Assembly (NCBI RefSeq): GCF_001951015.1
Contig: NZ_CP018914.1
Span: forward strand, 620,001 to 684,000
Direction: 5' to 3'
DNA length: 64,000 bases
DNA from: Rickettsia rickettsii
Lineage (GTDB): Bacteria > Pseudomonadota > Alphaproteobacteria > Rickettsiales > Rickettsiaceae
Under the pieces are notes generated by a model that made no database searches, was not told the DNA's origin, and was given only the letters and a program-made list of their open reading frames with translations. Made by a program: the position numbers and the translations under genes. Of the stretch, positions 47,638-56,368 are shown in pieces (position 1 is the first letter of the stretch; each line of letters begins with the position of its first letter).

Positions 47638-48143
47638 TGGTCGTGCAGTTGCGTGATAATATAGCAAAGCTATAGATCACGAGGAAAGTCCGGACTCTAT
47701 AGAGGTATGGTGCCGGTTAACCTCCGGCAGAGTATTATTACTTTAGGGACAGTACCACAGAAAATACACCGCCAAGTATGAATACGAAGATCAACTTCAA
47801 AAAGAGCTAGGAGTTCACAAGACGAGGAACGGAGCGTATACTTAATACGTGAGTACCGTAGTACTTGTGAAATGACGCAGCCAATTTTTGCAGTTGATCG
47901 AGTATTTTTGGTAAGGGTGAAAAGGTACGGTAAGAGCGTACCGGTAAGTTGGTAACAAGTTACGCATGGTAAACCCCACCAAGAGCAAGATCAAATAGGC
48001 GTTACAGAACTTATCAAGTTCCCGGGTTATCTCTAGCCGGCTTGTAATGCGGGTAGATCGCTTGAGGTAAACGGTAACGTTTATCCTAGATAAATAACTG
48101 CAATGAATTAATATTCATACAGAATCCGGCTTATAGACCTTAT
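47638..48143 (+). ncRNA. rnpB: RNase P RNA (class A) with a palindromic insert
   Basis: The catalytic RNA that removes tRNA 5' leaders. Conserved blocks are in order: GAGGAAAGTCCGGACTC, ACAGAAAATACACCGCC, GGTAAGGGTGAAAAGGTACG, GGTAAGAGCGTACCGG, GGTAAACCCCACC, AGAGCAAGATCAAATAGG, CTAGATAAATAACTGC and the 3' ACAGAATCCGGCTTATAGACC. At about 500 nt it is over 100 nt longer than usual. The excess is a 110-bp palindromic element at 47790-47899, in the hairpin before the GGTAAGGGTGAAA block. Core sequence is intact, so it is probably functional. Ends are approximate. Confidence 0.96.
47790..47899. repeat. Palindromic element inside rnpB
   Basis: GATCAACT and AGTTGATC are the outer ends. AAAGAGCTAGGAGTTCACAAG and CTTGTGAAATGACGCAGCC form further arms, with CGAGGAACGGAGCG and GAGTACCGTAGTAC in the centre. 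The element extends an existing hairpin (AAGTATGAATAC...GAGTATTTTTGG) rather than breaking the conserved core. RPEs in rnpB have been reported for Rickettsia; I recall this but cannot check it. Confidence 0.85.
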
Positions 48144-48144
48144 T

Positions 48145-48226
48145 GTCATCCCGCGACTTGATCGCGGGAGCTTAGAAAATAGCTTAACAAATATTGATAG
48201 ATCCTGCGATCAAGTCGCGGAATGAC
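48145..48226. repeat. Palindrome directly after rnpB
   Basis: GTCATCCCGCGACTTGATCGCGGGA and TCCTGCGATCAAGTCGCGGAATGAC are near-perfect reverse complements around a loop with AATAGCTTAACAAATATT. It starts at the rnpB 3' end and could serve as its terminator or processing site. Confidence 0.85.
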
Positions 48227-48246
48227 TAGGACTGTAACACAATTTA

Positions 48247-48915
48247 ATGAAAAAGTTATATCATAATCCTATTTGTCCTCTTTCAAGACAAGCCCGTGTC
48301 TTCTTAAAAGCATTAGATATAGAATTTACTACGATTAAAGAAGATTATTGGCAATTCAATAAAGATTTCTTAAAAATAAATCCTGCCGGAACTTTACCTA
48401 TTTTAGCAGAATCATACGGCTTATTTGTGGTAGGTATTTATCCTTTTGTTGAATATCTTAATAGCAAATATCCGAATTTTAATTTTTTAGATGAAGATAT
48501 TGATATTTGTTGCGAAATTAGACGATTATTCTTTTGGTTTAACGATAAATTTTATCGTGAAGTTACTAAGATTATTATCGATGAAAAAGTTATAAGATCA
48601 ATTGCTAAAATGAGTAGCCCACGAACCGAGTTTTTACGTGTTGCAAAAAATAATTTAAATTATCACTTAGAATATATAACTTCTTTACTAGAAAAAAGAA
48701 GTTATCTTGTATCGGATTCACTAACTATTGCTGATATTGCCGCAAGTTGTCACTTATCGGTACTCGATTATTTCGGTGAGATTTATTGGGATAAATGGAC
48801 GCTTATCAAACATTGGTATTCACTAATTAAATCAAGACCGGCTTTTAGGTTATTACTACAAGATAGAATCCCTGGCTTTACCCCTCCAAACTATTATACA
48901 GATTTAGATTTTTGA
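48247..48915 (+). CDS. Glutathione S-transferase/SspA-like protein
   Basis: A 222-residue protein with an N-terminal thioredoxin-like fold (MKKLYHNPICPLSRQARVFL, INPAGTLPILAE, with the cis-Pro in GTLPIL, and VVGIYPFVEYLNSKYP) and a C-terminal helical domain (YLVSDSLTIADIAASCHLSV, DYFGEIYWDKW). The pattern CPLSRQ and RIPGFTPPNYY suggests the alphaproteobacterial GST subgroup close to SspA. It could conjugate glutathione or bind RNA polymerase as SspA does; sequence does not decide. Its stop is one base from a palindromic element. Confidence 0.85.
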   Translation: MKKLYHNPICPLSRQARVFLKALDIEFTTIKEDYWQFNKDFLKINPAGTLPILAESYGLFVVGIYPFVEYLNSKYPNFNFLDEDIDICCEIRRLFFWFNDKFYREVTKIIIDEKVIRSIAKMSSPRTEFLRVAKNNLNYHLEYITSLLEKRSYLVSDSLTIADIAASCHLSVLDYFGEIYWDKWTLIKHWYSLIKSRPAFRLLLQDRIPGFTPPNYYTDLDF

Positions 48916-48916
48916 A

Positions 48917-49067
48917 TAGACTTCTTCGGAAACTCTACTTCTAGAGGTAATTTGTGCGTCAATTCGCTGCTCGCATCCTCTCACGTACTTCTAAGTACGC
49001 TGCGGTTCTGTTGTGCTGCGTGTTTCCTACAAATTCCTCTCTATAAGCACGTTTCCGAAGAAGTCTA
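48917..49067. repeat. Palindromic element, TCTAGAGGTAATTT family
   Basis: TAGACTTCTTCGGAAAC and GTTTCCGAAGAAGTCTA are exact reverse-complement ends. CTTCTAGAGGTAATTT and AAATTCCTCTCTATAAGC are inside, with a slightly longer centre than the other copies. It supplies the last 13 codons and the stop of the minus-strand BPL_N gene. Confidence 0.92.
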
Positions 49068-49779
49068 ATATATAATTTAATAATTTGATTCTTTCCGTAT
49101 CATGAGCTTTTAGTATTTTATGAATATTATTAAGAGATTGATTTTTTATGAGTGCAGGATCATATTCAAGATGAACTCCACTTAAAATAGCTGTCCCGTC
49201 GCCGTAAGTACATTTTATTATTGCAGCCTGAGAATCCTCATAACTTGCTATTATTTTAGTATCTTTGGTATTTTCTGCATCAATAAAATATCCACCGCCA
49301 TTATAAAAAGCATAACAATCCTTAATATTTAAATTAAGTGTTGGATTTATTTTTAGATAAGCGGCTCTTGCTCCTTTATGTGAGTTGTAATAATAAGGAG
49401 CAAGCAATGGTCCTCTAACCGTTCCATTGAAAATCTTTAATTCTCTTTTACTTATAACCTCTATATTTGTTCCTTTAGCAAATTCTACATAGTTACCGCT
49501 GTAGTAACTGCCTGCACATATCCCAAGAAAATTACCACCGTTTTTAATATAATTCTTTATATTAGCATTTCCTTTGCCTTGCAATTTTTGTACATAGTAT
49601 AAATCTCTTCCACCGAGTAAAATAAGTAATAAGGTGTTTTGAACCCACTTTTCGTCTATAATTTCTTGTGCAGTAATATAATCTACGTTATACTTTGGAG
49701 CATAAAGTCTTAAGGTATGCACGCAATGCTTAATACTTTCTTTTGAAACTCCTAGATCATTATAAATTTTTATTTTCAT
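49027..49779 (-). CDS. BPL_N domain (type 1 glutamine amidotransferase-like) protein
   Basis: A 250-residue protein of the biotin-protein-ligase N-terminal (BPL_N) family. Motifs are MKIKIYNDLGVSKESIKHC, YDITAQEII-like YITAQEIIDEKWVQ, LILLGGRDLYYVQKLQGKGN, the nucleophile elbow FLGICAGSYYSG (Cys in GICAG), APYYYNSHKGARAAYL, YNGGGYF and GVHLEYDP. The fold is a class I glutamine amidotransferase. It stands back to back with bioY, which suggests a biotin role. The end (FFGNVLIERNL) is encoded by a palindromic element that has replaced the original terminus. Confidence 0.85.
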   Translation of the reverse strand: MKIKIYNDLGVSKESIKHCVHTLRLYAPKYNVDYITAQEIIDEKWVQNTLLLILLGGRDLYYVQKLQGKGNANIKNYIKNGGNFLGICAGSYYSGNYVEFAKGTNIEVISKRELKIFNGTVRGPLLAPYYYNSHKGARAAYLKINPTLNLNIKDCYAFYNGGGYFIDAENTKDTKIIASYEDSQAAIIKCTYGDGTAILSGVHLEYDPALIKNQSLNNIHKILKAHDTERIKLLNYILDFFGNVLIERNL

Positions 49780-49854
49780 TTTTATATTCTTGACAAGGAC
49801 ATTATATAATTCTATTTAGTGTAATTACTTAAAAATAAATCATGCGGTAATTTT

Positions 49855-50397
49855 ATGCAACTTAATTCAATCTCACTACCGTTAACCACAAGGCAAGCAA
49901 TAGAAATAGTTTTAGGAGTGACATTACTTACTATTTGTTCACAAATAGTAATACCTATAAAGCCTATATTTATTTCATTGCAAACCGTTGCAGTAATATT
50001 CATCGGACTTACATATAATAAGACTACCGCACCTTTAACAATATTATCTTTCATAACTCTTGGAGCAATGGGAATCCCTGTGTTTGGAGAATTTTCAAGC
50101 GGTTTACGAATATTATTCGGTCCTACCGGAGGATATCTAGCAGGTTTTGTAATTGCCGTATATGTTATGGCTAGCTTAAAAGATAAAATTTTTACTTCTA
50201 ATCAATGGTTAAATCAGATATCTTTATGTTTGATCGGTAATATAATTATTATGAGTTTAGGCTGGATGTGGCTCTCTACATTCTTAGGAGCAAGCGGTGC
50301 CTTTTACGGCGGCGTATTACCTTTTATAATACCGGGAATAATTAAATCAGTATTATTAATTGGACTTATCAATGCAGTAAAACCAAAAACTCGATGA
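49855..50397 (+). CDS. bioY: Biotin transporter BioY
   Basis: The substrate-binding membrane protein of an ECF-type biotin uptake system, able in some bacteria to work alone. The 180 residues have about six hydrophobic helices with typical phrases: AIEIVLGVTLLTICSQIVIP, ISLQTVAVIFIGLTYNKTTA, LTLGAMGIPVF-like ITLGAMGIPVFGEFSSGLRI, LFGPTGGYLAGF (the signature) and YGGVLPFIIPGIIKSVLLIG. Import explains the absence of biotin synthesis and serves birA at 54.6 kb. It is divergent from the BPL_N gene with 75 bases between. Confidence 0.95.
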   Translation: MQLNSISLPLTTRQAIEIVLGVTLLTICSQIVIPIKPIFISLQTVAVIFIGLTYNKTTAPLTILSFITLGAMGIPVFGEFSSGLRILFGPTGGYLAGFVIAVYVMASLKDKIFTSNQWLNQISLCLIGNIIIMSLGWMWLSTFLGASGAFYGGVLPFIIPGIIKSVLLIGLINAVKPKTR

Positions 50398-50434
50398 ACT
50401 TCAGTATTGCCTAAAAACAGTTGATCTAAAGTTT

Positions 50435-50555
50435 CGATGTCATTCCCGCGCAAGCGAGAATCCGCTACTTTTAAGCTTTCTAAAAGCTTGATTTATCTCG
50501 CTTTACCCTGTTTCGAGCCATGCAAAAACACCACCTTTGCAGGAATGGCATCGAT
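50435..50555. repeat. Long palindrome, GTCATTCCCGC family
   Basis: CGATGTCATTCCCGCGCAAGC and CCTTTGCAGGAATGGCATCG are the ends, with CTTTTAAGCTTTCTAAAAGC as an inner hairpin and CGAGCCATGCAAAAACACC from the leader family. It lies between bioY and folC. Confidence 0.8.
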
Positions 50556-50613
50556 CTTTAAGTTGACAACAAATATGGTATAACTCTATCATTCATGAAA
50601 AAAATCAATAACA

Positions 50614-51894
50614 ATGCTAATGCCTCATTTTCCCGTGCCGACCTGGAAAAATAACATTAAATATGATCTTGAAAATATAGCAAGACTTTTAAGAGCCTTA
50701 GGTAATGCTCATTTAAGACTTCCTCCCGTCATACATATAGCAGGTACAAACGGTAAAGGTTCAAGTAGTGCTATGCTTAAAAGCATCTTTACGCTTGCCG
50801 GTTATAAGGTACATTGCTATACATCTCCTCATTTATTAGAATTTAATGAACGAATCGTAGTAGCAGGTGAGAAAATCTCGGATAATGAATTATGGCAGGT
50901 TTGTGAGCAGGTGAGGGTAGCAAGCGAAAAAGTTAATATTGAACCTAGCTTCTTTGAAGGTACTACGGCAGCAGCGTTTCTAGCATTTGAGAAAACAAAA
51001 GCCGATATATTAATTTTAGAGACGGGACTAGGCGGTCGGTTAGACGCAACAAATATAGTAGAACAACCATTAATTACTTTAATTACACCTATTTCATATG
51101 ATCATATGCATATGCTGGGTAATACATTACCCCTAATAGCAGTTGAGAAAGCTGGTATTATGAAGTCTTGCGTTCCTTGCGTTATAAGTATGCAAGTTTT
51201 GGAAGTTTATGAAACATTATTTGCCAAGGCTGAAGAGTTAGAAGTACCGAGTTTCTGTTATGAATATGATTTCGGTATTAAAAAGACGGACAACGGATTT
51301 ATTTATTCATCACGAAATTTTACCTATGAGTTTCCGACTCCTTCGCTACTTGGTGATCATCAATTAATAAATGCTGCAAGCGTTATTGCCTTAATAAGCC
51401 TTATTAACAAACAATTTAATATTAATAATGAGGTTATTGCTAAAGGATTACAAAATACTATTTGGCCTGCTAGAATCGAAAAAATAGAACCGAAGAAATA
51501 TTCTAAATTAATAGGTGATAATGTTCAAATTTGGATAGACGTAGCTCACAATAATGGCGGAGCTCAAGTTTTGGCAACTTGGATGCGTGATAATTTAAAA
51601 TCATCGATATATTTAATACTCGGTATGACTAAAAATAGGAATATTGAGGAATTTTGCTCTTACTTTAAGGATTTGACAATTAAAGGTTACGGCGTTAAAG
51701 TGTTATCCGAACCGCTAAGCCATAGTGCAGAAACAATAAATTTGGAAGGCAGAAAGAGTGGTATTGATTTTAGCAAAAGCAACTCACTCGAAGAAGCGAT
51801 TAGTGATATAAAGAAGATAAACGGCGATAATAAAGCAAATATTATAATAACCGGATCGCTTTATTTAGCTTCCGATTTTTATAAGTTACTATGA
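50614..51894 (+). CDS. folC: Folylpolyglutamate synthase
   Basis: FolC adds glutamates to folates (and may make dihydrofolate). The 426 residues show the P-loop HIAGTNGKGSSSAML, YTSPHLLEFNERIVV, the Mur-ligase FFEGTTAAAFLAF, ILETGLGGRLDATNIV, TPISYDHMHMLGNTL, PSLLGDHQLINAASVI and WPARIEKI, with IDVAHNNGGAQVLATW. The start MLMPHFPVP fits the usual FolC N-terminus; either ATG (50614 or 50620) may serve as no site is clear. Together with folD it handles one-carbon cofactors. Confidence 0.95.
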   Translation: MLMPHFPVPTWKNNIKYDLENIARLLRALGNAHLRLPPVIHIAGTNGKGSSSAMLKSIFTLAGYKVHCYTSPHLLEFNERIVVAGEKISDNELWQVCEQVRVASEKVNIEPSFFEGTTAAAFLAFEKTKADILILETGLGGRLDATNIVEQPLITLITPISYDHMHMLGNTLPLIAVEKAGIMKSCVPCVISMQVLEVYETLFAKAEELEVPSFCYEYDFGIKKTDNGFIYSSRNFTYEFPTPSLLGDHQLINAASVIALISLINKQFNINNEVIAKGLQNTIWPARIEKIEPKKYSKLIGDNVQIWIDVAHNNGGAQVLATWMRDNLKSSIYLILGMTKNRNIEEFCSYFKDLTIKGYGVKVLSEPLSHSAETINLEGRKSGIDFSKSNSLEEAISDIKKINGDNKANIIITGSLYLASDFYKLL

Positions 51895-51919
51895 TGTCAT
51901 GCCTGCGTGGATACTAAAT

Positions 51920-52017
51920 CGTCATTGCAAGCAACTGCAAGGAGCGTGGCAATCTCATAAAGTAGGACTCCTGAGATTGTGCTTCGTCAAAATTTTCAAT
52001 TTTTCCTCGCAATGACG
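51920..52017. repeat. Palindromic repeat, CGTCATTGC family, before sodB
   Basis: CGTCATTGCAAGC and CCTCGCAATGACG are the arms, with GTGGCAATCTCATAA and CTCCTGAGATTGTGCTTCG inside. It lies about 50 bases ahead of the sodB start. Confidence 0.85.
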
Positions 52018-52066
52018 TATTGATTCTCGCTATAAATATATAAAAACCAACATAGGAGAAAATAAC

Positions 52067-52696
52067 ATGACCTATTGCAACAAATCTAATCAAACCTCAT
52101 ATCCTTTTATCTTACCTGATTTACCTTATGAGAAAGAAAGTTTTAAACCACATTTTACTCTCGAGACTTTTGATTATCATCATGGTAAGCATCATAATAC
52201 TTATGTACAAAATCTAAACAATTTACTCAAAGATAAAGAAGAATTACAAAAAAAAGATTTAGAAGAAATAATAGAATGGTCATCACAAAACTCAAATGCG
52301 GCTATTTTTAATAACGCAGCCCAAATATGGAATCATACCTTTTTTTGGCATTCAATAAAGCCGCAGGGCGGAGGTAAGCCAAGCGGTAAAATATTAGAAC
52401 AAATTAATAAAGATTTCGCTAGTTTTGAAGAGTTTTGTAAACATTTTAAGCAAGAGGCAGTAGGACAATTCGGTAGCGGCTGGGCATGGCTTGTATATCA
52501 CGATAATAGGCTACAAATTATAAAAACCGCTAATGCCGGTACACCTATAGCACACGGTATGAAGCCACTTCTTGCATGTGATGTATGGGAACATGCTTAT
52601 TATATTGATTATCGTAACAAACGACCTGATTATGTTGACATATTTATTAAGCATATGATCAACTGGCAGTTTGTAGAAGATAACTTAATAAAATAA
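52067..52696 (+). CDS. sodB: Iron superoxide dismutase
   Basis: Converts superoxide to hydrogen peroxide and oxygen in the cytosol. The 209 residues carry the metal ligands His in [14 protein letters not shown] (His38), His in [11 protein letters not shown], and Asp and His in [23 protein letters not shown] and [11 protein letters not shown] point to the Fe rather than the Mn type. It starts after TAGGAG, eight bases from the ATG, a strong site. The next gene (a broken patatin) starts four bases after its stop, so they may once have formed an operon. Confidence 0.96.
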   Translation: MTYCNKSNQTSYPFILPDLPYEKESFKPHFTLETFDYHHGKHHNTYVQNLNNLLKDKEELQKKDLEEIIEWSSQNSNAAIFNNAAQIWNHTFFWHSIKPQGGGKPSGKILEQINKDFASFEEFCKHFKQEAVGQFGSGWAWLVYHDNRLQIIKTANAGTPIAHGMKPLLACDVWEHAYYIDYRNKRPDYVDIFIKHMINWQFVEDNLIK

Positions 52697-52700
52697 AACT

Positions 52701-54590
52701 ATGGCTGATATAAAGGTAAGAAAACATCCTATTATTAATAATCTGAAGCAAGAGTCACAAACTCCTGTAGTTAATGAGCAATCTGATATATTAGAGGAGT
52801 TAAAAGACCTAAAAAAATTCAACAATCTTCTAGCAATCAAACAAAAACATTGCAGGAGTTAGAGCAAGCACAGAAAGCTCCTATCGAATATATAGCTTTT
52901 AGTGGAGGAGGAGCTAAGGGAGCAATATATTTCGGAGCTTATGAGACAGCAAAAAAGCTGGTATTTTAGATAATGTCAAGGCGGTAGCAGGTTCTTCCGC
53001 TGGTGCTATAACTGCCACAGTGGTAGCTCTTGGGACACCCGCCTGAGCGATTTGAAGAAATTTCTAAAAATACAAATCTGCAAACTTTACTTGGAAAAAA
53101 AGGATTTTCTGTGGATATAGTACAGTTAAATAAAGACGGTAAACCTTTATATGCTCTATTAGAACTTGTTATTAAAGAAAATATAGGAAATTTTTTACAG
53201 AGATCAGATATAGTAAATGTTAAAGATGATAAAGCTCTTGATGAATTAAGAGAAAGATACAACCAAAAAGACGGTAAAATATATTTTAAGGATATAGCGT
53301 TACTGCGAAAATACAATCCAGTGCAGTATAAAGATTTAGTAATTATGGCAACTCAGCAAGAGACAAGTGAACTAACTATTTTCAATAGCTTTGATACGCC
53401 AAATGTTGAAATTACTTTAGCTTGCTGTGCTTCTGCTTCTATACCGCTTGTTTTTAAGTCGGTAGAAATTGACAGTAAAAAATATATAGACGGCAGATAT
53501 AGAGATAATATACCGACAAAATATTTTAAAGGCAATGAACTGGAATTTGATACAAAAACAATAACTGATAATATGGAGGAGATTACCTTAGCTAAAAAAC
53601 AAGGTAGAACTCTAGCTATGGCTTGTGGTACGTGTATGGAAGCTGATGCAAATATTGCTATATATAGTGCAAAAAAATTTGAAAGCCCAAGTGATATCGT
53701 AAAGTTTTTAGCTGATATATTATTTAAGACACTTGCAAAAGTAGGAGGAAAATTTAAATATACTGAAACTCTAAGAGCAACTAATGAACAGTTACGTGAA
53801 AATGCTTTAAACACTGCTGTTTTAGATACTACCGGAATAGATACTTTGGATTTCAAAGATGCACAAAAATATTCTAATTATTTGCATATTAAAGGATATT
53901 GTCACACTAGAGAACATTTGAATAATCATGACCTTGGCAAAGAAGCAGATAAAATATTTGACCATCAAAAATTTCTACTATAATGTTTATGAAGTTTATG
54001 ATAATAAAAATCTACATAAAACATTTGGCACTAAATTGTTAGAAATGTTTATTCAGTCAACAGAAAATAATACTTCTAAATGGCAAGAAGGAGTTATTGA
54101 AAATCATGATAATAAAGCAAAGATGTTATTATCATTTTGTAAAACCGGAGCATTAAACGAAAAAGAATTAAATGAAAAGCTTAAAGAATATGTAATTATT
54201 GCTGCAACTAGTCGTAATAATACACTAAAAGCCGATACAAACTCATTGAACGCTTTATTGTATACCTTAAATGATACTGCTGCTTCAAGTAAAATAAAAG
54301 ATAGTTTCATTGAGGTACTTGGAATAGATAAAACTAAAGATGTAAGATTTGATAAAACTAAAACCTTTGATGAAAATATTGCTAAGTTTAAATTTACTAA
54401 ACAAGATTTAGAAAGCTTTATAACTAAGAGTAAAAGCGAAGCACCAAAAATTCAAAGCAAACATAGTGTAGCTACAAGTCATGTCAGTAGGAGGCGAGTT
54501 AGGTGTTTTGATGTCATTCCTGCGAAAGCGGGAATGACATCAAGCGGGTTTTTCAAGCCATGCAACACAGCTCGCCTTTCCTCGCAATGA
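52701..54590 (+). pseudogene. Broken patatin-like phospholipase (Pat2-like)
   Basis: Frames join as follows: an N-terminus (MADIKVRKHPIINNLKQESQ), then the oxyanion loop FSGGGAKGAIYFGAYE, the nucleophile elbow AGSSAGAITATVVALG, and the long part HPPERFEEISKNTNLQTLLG with the catalytic Asp in YIDGRYRDNIP. Four shifts occur, at about 52815, 52963, 53030 and 53970; three are in runs of A. The last frame ends in repeat sequence (54508-54543). Intact rickettsial patatins are phospholipase A2 effectors used for phagosome escape. Position between sodB and birA suggests Pat2, from memory. Confidence 0.85.
54508..54543. repeat. Perfect short palindrome at the patatin 3' end
   Basis: TTGATGTCATTCC and GGAATGACATCAA pair exactly around TGCGAAAGCG. 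It is a short GTCATTCCCGC-family copy that provides the last codons of the patatin remnant and is followed by CAAGCCATGCAAC and CTCGCAATGACGG pieces. Confidence 0.85.
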
Positions 54591-54605
54591 CGGCTACTCA
54601 AAAAA

Positions 54606-55406
54606 ATGAATATCGGTACATTTAAACTAATTGTTTTTGACAAGCTAGACAGTACAAACTCTGAGGCTATGAAAATGGCTCAGAATGCTAAAGTTGATTC
54701 AAACTATGCAGTACTTGCCAAATCTCAAACTAATGGACGTGGTAGAAGCGGCAAAAACTGGCAGTCTAGGTCAGGTAACTTACATGTAAGTTTACTAATA
54801 AAGCCTGATAAAGAGCTAGAATTAGTGCCGCAATTATCTTTTGTTACGGCACTTAGCGTTTATGATAGTATAACCTCTTTATGTCACTCCTATAGTTCTC
54901 TATGTCATTCCCGCGAAAGCGGGAATGACATAAGGAACGAAAATAACATTATACAACTAAAATGGCCCAATGATGTATTAATTAACAGTCGGAAAATTGC
55001 CGGTATACTTCTTGAATCTGTTAAAGTAGAAAATAATTATTACCTTATTATCGGTATCGGCATTAATATTAGCTATCACCCTGATAATATCGACCAGCCT
55101 ACTACTAGCTTAATAAGCGAAAATCTACCACCTATAGAACCGCAAGCTTTACTTGAGATATTAATAGAAAATTTTGAAGAATATTATCAAATTTGGCATA
55201 ATAACGGTTTTCCTTTTATTAGAAAAAAATGGTTAGAACATGCTTATAAGTTATATGAAAATATTAGCGTTAAATATCAAAATGATATAGTAACCGGTCT
55301 TTTTAAAGATATCGATAATACCGGCAGAATAATATTGCAACTACCGTCCAAAAAAATAATCTCTTTTTCCAATGCCGAACTTTTTTTTAGCAAAAAATAT
55401 TACTAA
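54606..55406 (+). CDS. birA: Biotin-protein ligase with repeat insert
   Basis: Activates biotin with ATP and attaches it to the biotin carboxyl carrier domain. The 266 residues begin at the catalytic domain (no HTH regulatory domain). Motifs are FDKLDSTNSEAM, QTNGRGRSGKNW (the biotinyl-AMP loop), GNLHVSLLIKP, LKWPNDVLIN with Lys119, GILLES and IGIGINIS. Between VYDSIT and IIQLKWPNDV about 22 residues (SLCHSYSSLCHSRESGNDIR) come from a repeat, only a few residues before the catalytic lysine. With bioY it completes use of imported biotin. Confidence 0.93.
   Translation: MNIGTFKLIVFDKLDSTNSEAMKMAQNAKVDSNYAVLAKSQTNGRGRSGKNWQSRSGNLHVSLLIKPDKELELVPQLSFVTALSVYDSITSLCHSYSSLCHSRESGNDIRNENNIIQLKWPNDVLINSRKIAGILLESVKVENNYYLIIGIGINISYHPDNIDQPTTSLISENLPPIEPQALLEILIENFEEYYQIWHNNGFPFIRKKWLEHAYKLYENISVKYQNDIVTGLFKDIDNTGRIILQLPSKKIISFSNAELFFSKKYY
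54901..54932. repeat. Perfect short palindrome within birA
   Basis: TATGTCATTCCCGC and GCGGGAATGACATA pair over 14 bases around a GAAA tetraloop. The preceding TTATGTCACTCCTATAG is a partial second unit. The whole insert keeps the birA frame. Confidence 0.9.
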
Positions 55407-55473
55407 ATTTAAATTGTAGATTTAATTTTTGTTAACTTCTACTTAAGCTCCAATTTAACAAGGTAATAAATAT

Positions 55474-55697
55474 ATGTCCCAAGAGAATAACAACCCAAGT
55501 TATCTGTCTCAAGCGTTTTTAACAAATGCATATGAGCCATTAAACGAATTTAAAAAACTTTCTTCTAATAACATTCGTACATTAATGGAAGATTTTATAA
55601 AATTGAAAAAGCTTTTAAATGTACACTATTTACGGGTAATAATAACGCATGTGAAGGTTTAGTAGAATTATATGACGCAGTAATAAAAAATGCCTAA
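55474..55697 (+). pseudogene. Short frameshifted gene before the tail-gene remnants
   Basis: MSQENNNPSYLSQAFLTNAY begins a frame after AAGG. At about 55600 a one-base shift restores IEKAFKCTLFTGNNNACEGL and VELYDAVIKNA before TAA. Restored length is about 74 residues. I do not recognise it. Its place ahead of tail genes hints at a phage or gene-transfer-agent origin, without proof. Confidence 0.45.
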
Positions 55698-55953
55698 TTA
55701 GGAACTTCAAAATATAAATATAACACAATTTAGAGATATTATGGTCTTAGTCGGAAGAGAACTTAAGCATGAACAATGTATAAATACCTCCTTATTGTCA
55801 GTCAATATTAATGAAAAATTTCTCAAACCAAGTGTTGTTACACACGTAAAAACTATTGAAATATGTCAACAGCAAAATAGTGAAGATCCTTTCGCAATTA
55901 ACGAGTCAGAAATATTTAATCAAAAATGCAAGGTTAAGCAGTACGGAATTTGA
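55698..55953 (+). pseudogene. Unidentified coding fragment
   Basis: A frame without a good start reads LQNINITQFRDIMVLVGREL, KHEQCINTSLLSVNINEKFL and EICQQQNSEDPFAINESEIF, and stops at 55953 inside the next gene. No family recognised. It may be the 5' part of a gene whose reading frame is lost. Confidence 0.3.
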
Positions 55954-56368
55954 GCAATTTAATAGCTTTTTTAAAGCAAGATGTGGAAGTAATTTTGCTT
56001 TGAGATTTAGGAATTATGCAGATTATAGAGGAATTAACGAAGTTATTGCTAAAGGGGACGGTAATTTAAATAAATTTCAGCTAAGGAAGATATATGGCGA
56101 TCCTATTGCTCCTTACGAACGAGTTATCACTAAACCGGTTAATAATAGTGTCATTCTATACATTAATAATGTAAGAACTATGGGCATTGTAGATTACAAC
56201 GATGGTATAGTGACCTTACCAAGTCCCTTAGGTCAAGATGTAATTTTAACTGCTGATTTTACTTTTGACATAGCAGTTAGATTTAGTATAGATAGTTTTG
56301 AATATTCTTATTGTAATGACGGTTCTATAGCGTTATACAACATAGAGTTAGTGGAGGTGATTATATGA
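55856..56368 (+). CDS. DUF2460 tail protein (GTA ORFg12-like), N-terminally truncated
   Basis: From about residue 24 the sequence fits DUF2460: LSSTEFEQFNSFFKARCGSN, FALRFRNYADYRGINE, KFQLRKIYGDPIAPYERVIT, KPVNNSVILYINN, DYNDGIVTLPSPLGQDVILT, ADFTFDIAVRFSIDSF and a final LVEV. This family is gene 12 of the Rhodobacter-type gene transfer agent and of related phage tails. The usual N-terminus (about 60 residues with the Y...G.R pattern) is missing or shifted, so it may be inactive. It overlaps the next gene as ATGA, the coupling expected in a tail operon. Confidence 0.75.
   Translation: MKYVNSKIVKILSQLTSQKYLIKNARLSSTEFEQFNSFFKARCGSNFALRFRNYADYRGINEVIAKGDGNLNKFQLRKIYGDPIAPYERVITKPVNNSVILYINNVRTMGIVDYNDGIVTLPSPLGQDVILTADFTFDIAVRFSIDSFEYSYCNDGSIALYNIELVEVII

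Noticed and set aside
53353-53856. 167-residue minus-strand frame inside the patatin remnant
   Set aside because: Antisense shadow of well-recognised patatin sequence.
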